Source of the DNA: Streptosporangiaceae bacterium
GTDB taxonomy: Bacteria > Actinomycetota > Actinomycetes > Streptosporangiales > Streptosporangiaceae
Direction of reading: 5' to 3'
DNA length: 64,000 nucleotides
Assembly (NCBI GenBank): GCA_019245115.1
Contig: JAFARZ010000361.1
Span: 1-64,000 of the forward strand
A model generated the notes under the pieces. It did no database searches, was not told the DNA's origin, and saw only the letters and a list, made by a program, of their open reading frames with translations. This document shows, in pieces, positions 62,190 to 64,000 of this stretch (position 1 is the first letter of the stretch; every line of letters starts with the position of its first letter). Made by a program: the position numbers and the translations under genes.

Positions 62190-64000
62190 TCAGCCGTCGG
62201 ATTTGCGCGTCGGGGAAGCTGGCGCGCGGGTGGCGGGAGACGTCGATGAGCGAGTGGCTATGACCGCCGAGGGGGCGCCGGAGGTCGCTGCCTCCGGTTC
62301 CGCGGGGTGGCGGTCCGGTTCCGAAGGCTCCTCGGGGTCGCTGCGCGGGGTGGCGGCGACGGCCTGCTCGTAGGCTTCGCGCAGCTTGGCGACCTCGGCT
62401 TCGGTGTCGTGGAACCAGTTGGTTGACCACAGGCGGTGGAAGCGCCAGCCCAGGCGCTCGAGGTGTTCCTTGCGCAGCCGGTCGCGGTCCCGCACCGAAC
62501 CCGAATCCCGGTACGACGCGCCGTCCGCCTCGACGGCCAGGATCATCCGCGTCGGATCATCCGGGTGGGCGAACGCGAAGTCCACCCGGTAGCCGCCCAC
62601 CCCGTACTGCGGCACGACCGTGACGCCGTACCCGGCCAGCCGGGCCTGGACCGACGCCGAGAACGGATCGACGGCGCCGGAGTCCGAACCTGACGCGGCC
62701 ACCGGCACCCCGCCGGATCCCGCGTACTCCAGGTACTCGGCCAGCATCCGGGCTCCCGGCTTGGTCAGCCGGGCCGGGTCGACTTCATGCGCGGAGAACG
62801 AGCTGACCAGGGTCAGCCGATGCTTGGCCCGGGTCGCCGCGACGTTCAGCCGCCGCTCACCGCCGTCGCGCAGCAGCGGCCCCCACTGGTACCGCATCCG
62901 CCCGTCCTGATGCTTCCCGTATCCTATAGACAAGATGATCGCGTCCCGCTCGTCCCCCTGGACCCGTTCAAGATTTTTTACGAAGAACGGCTCCGGTGCG
63001 TCCTCCCCGAAGAATGCTTCGACCGACGGGGAGGCGGTTGCGAGGGCTGCTCGCAGCGCGGCGTCGATCCGCTCCGCGTGCTGCATGCCGAGGGCGATCA
63101 CTCCCAGGGACTCCTCCGGCCGCCGCCGCGCGTGCTCAAGCACCAGCTCCACGACCTTGGATACCTCGTCTGTGACTGATTCCGCGGTTACGTGCGTCAG
63201 GCAGTCATCACGAAGCACCCCGGGGAACGTCGTCAGCGCGCCGCCGTAGATGCGGTCGTTGGAGAAGGCCACCAGGCGTTCGTCCCGTGACCGGTAATGC
63301 CAGTTCAGCGGCGCCGTCGGCAGCAGCGGCCGGAGCGCGTCGAGCACCGACTCGAACCCGGTCCCGAACGACACCAGGTCGTCGTCCTCGTCTTCCTCGT
63401 CCGGGGTGGTCGCCTGCCGGAAGAAGTTCGTCGGCGGGAGCTGGTGGTCGTCCCCCGCCACCACGACCTGGTGTGCCCTGATGATGGAACCGATCGCGTC
63501 GGCCGGCACGATCTGGCTCGCCTCGTCGAAGATCACCACGTCGAACAGCCGCGCGGCGGGCAGCACCTGGCTCACGATCAGCGGGGACATCGCCCAGCAC
63601 GGCTTCAGCGCGAACAGCACGTCGCCGGCCTGGTCCAGCAGGCGACGCAGCGGCAGGTGGCCGCGCCGCAGCGCGGCCTGCTTGCGCAGCACCCGCGCCT
63701 GGAGCGGATGCCGGTCCTCCGCGTCGCGGGTCATCGACGCCCAGGCGTGCCGGACCCGGGACCGGTTCCAGGCCAGGTGCTCGAGGTCCCGCTCCCGGAA
63801 GTCAGACGCTATCTCGTCCAGCGACGCGCCAGGCTCGGCCGCGTACCGCGGGTCACGAACCCGGATCCGGTCCAGGATTGATGCGTACCAGGCGTGGTCG
63901 AACGAGGCCGCCGCGAGGTCGGCGGACGCCGAGGTCCGGGCCAGTTCGTCCAGCAGCGGGTGCAGCCCGAAGCCGTCGAACTTCTGCGCCAGCCCGTACA
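62190..64000 (-). CDS. SF1 helicase with C-terminal nuclease-like (MTES/Vsr-like) domain, 5' part outside window
   Basis: The frame stays open from the stop at 62190 to the window edge (at least 603 residues). Helicase motifs: DVVIFDEASQIVPAD (Walker B, motif II), VVVAGDDHQLPPTNFF (III), LNWHYRSRDERLVAFSN (IV), NLERVQGDERDAIILSIGYG (V) and LNVAATRAKHRLTLVSS (VI). The Walker A half lies upstream, outside. After about residue 390 of this part comes a restriction-like fold: YRVDFAFAHPD, LAVEADGASYRDS and RLGWRFHRLWSTNWF. Such helicase-nuclease fusions act in DNA repair or defence. The start cannot be seen; the internal ATG at 63734 is not it. Confidence 0.88.
   Translation of the reverse strand, partial: YGLAQKFDGFGLHPLLDELARTSASADLAAASFDHAWYASILDRIRVRDPRYAAEPGASLDEIASDFRERDLEHLAWNRSRVRHAWASMTRDAEDRHPLQARVLRKQAALRRGHLPLRRLLDQAGDVLFALKPCWAMSPLIVSQVLPAARLFDVVIFDEASQIVPADAIGSIIRAHQVVVAGDDHQLPPTNFFRQATTPDEEDEDDDLVSFGTGFESVLDALRPLLPTAPLNWHYRSRDERLVAFSNDRIYGGALTTFPGVLRDDCLTHVTAESVTDEVSKVVELVLEHARRRPEESLGVIALGMQHAERIDAALRAALATASPSVEAFFGEDAPEPFFVKNLERVQGDERDAIILSIGYGKHQDGRMRYQWGPLLRDGGERRLNVAATRAKHRLTLVSSFSAHEVDPARLTKPGARMLAEYLEYAGSGGVPVAASGSDSGAVDPFSASVQARLAGYGVTVVPQYGVGGYRVDFAFAHPDDPTRMILAVEADGASYRDSGSVRDRDRLRKEHLERLGWRFHRLWSTNWFHDTEAEVAKLREAYEQAVAATPRSDPEEPSEPDRHPAEPEAATSGAPSAVIATRSSTSPATRAPASPTRKSDG

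Noticed and set aside
1-64000. tRNA, rRNA or known riboswitch
   Set aside because: No tRNA T-loop/acceptor pattern, rRNA signature or recognised riboswitch consensus was found by eye in the gaps.

Overview
High-GC actinomycete chromosome segment, about 64 kb. GC is very high at third codon positions, GTG and TTG starts are frequent, and many 4-nt overlaps link genes into operons. Actinobacterial hallmark families are present: DUF3043, the PspA/PspAA/PspAB set, SARP-type regulators with XRE domains, split ctaC-ctaD-ctaF, and an MgtA-like mannosyltransferase. I infer an aerobic, probably filamentous soil actinomycete of the Streptosporangiales or a related group; the genus cannot be read from the sequence. 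No rRNA, tRNA, CRISPR array, transposase or integrase was seen.

Layout. 1-6 kb: end of an unknown gene, a two-permease ABC-2 exporter operon, an MFS transporter, an APH-fold kinase, and a Uma2-family nuclease-like gene. 6.3-23 kb: accessory-looking block with a 3242-residue RHS/YD-repeat surface protein, a secreted sedolisin with ricin-type lectin domains directly downstream, and two SARP/BTAD regulators, one carrying NB-ARC and recently amplified TPRs. 23-27.5 kb: cytochrome c oxidase subunits ctaC-D-F, a TusA-like protein and the oxidase assembly protein CtaG. 27.8-31 kb: a second sedolisin, then 1.26 kb of repeats. 31-37.5 kb: adenosine-kinase-like PfkB kinase, ErpA/HesB Fe-S protein, the envelope-stress set pspAB-htpX-pspAA-pspA, DUF3043 and an aldo/keto reductase. 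38-41.5 kb: a SpoIIAB/RsbW-type ATPase and the xylB-xylA operon. 41.6-50.5 kb: DHA2 drug exporter, ECF sigma with SnoaL domain, DedA, secreted GH12-CBM2 endoglucanase, purine nucleoside phosphorylase, GT87, DUF3500 and a small membrane protein. 51-54.2 kb: deoC with two ALDH-family genes. 54.3-59 kb: an HAL/PAL-fold protein lacking the MIO serine, two glycosyltransferases and an SGNH hydrolase. 59-64 kb: HtrA-like protease, zinc alcohol dehydrogenase, PfpI/DJ-1 protein and the 3' part of an SF1 helicase with a C-terminal nuclease fold.

How genes work together (inference from families): GH12 endoglucanase and XylA/XylB suggest growth on plant polysaccharides. Purine nucleoside phosphorylase, DeoC and aldehyde dehydrogenase form a plausible route from deoxynucleosides to acetate. 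PspA, PspAA, PspAB and HtpX form a membrane-stress module. The RHS protein, lectin-sedolisin and STAND/SARP regulators form the block most likely to hold unusual biology. Intergenic DNA is rich in short tandem repeats, perfect hairpins that contain stop codons, and a hairpin-bearing dispersed element seen twice (about 30.5 and 50.8 kb).
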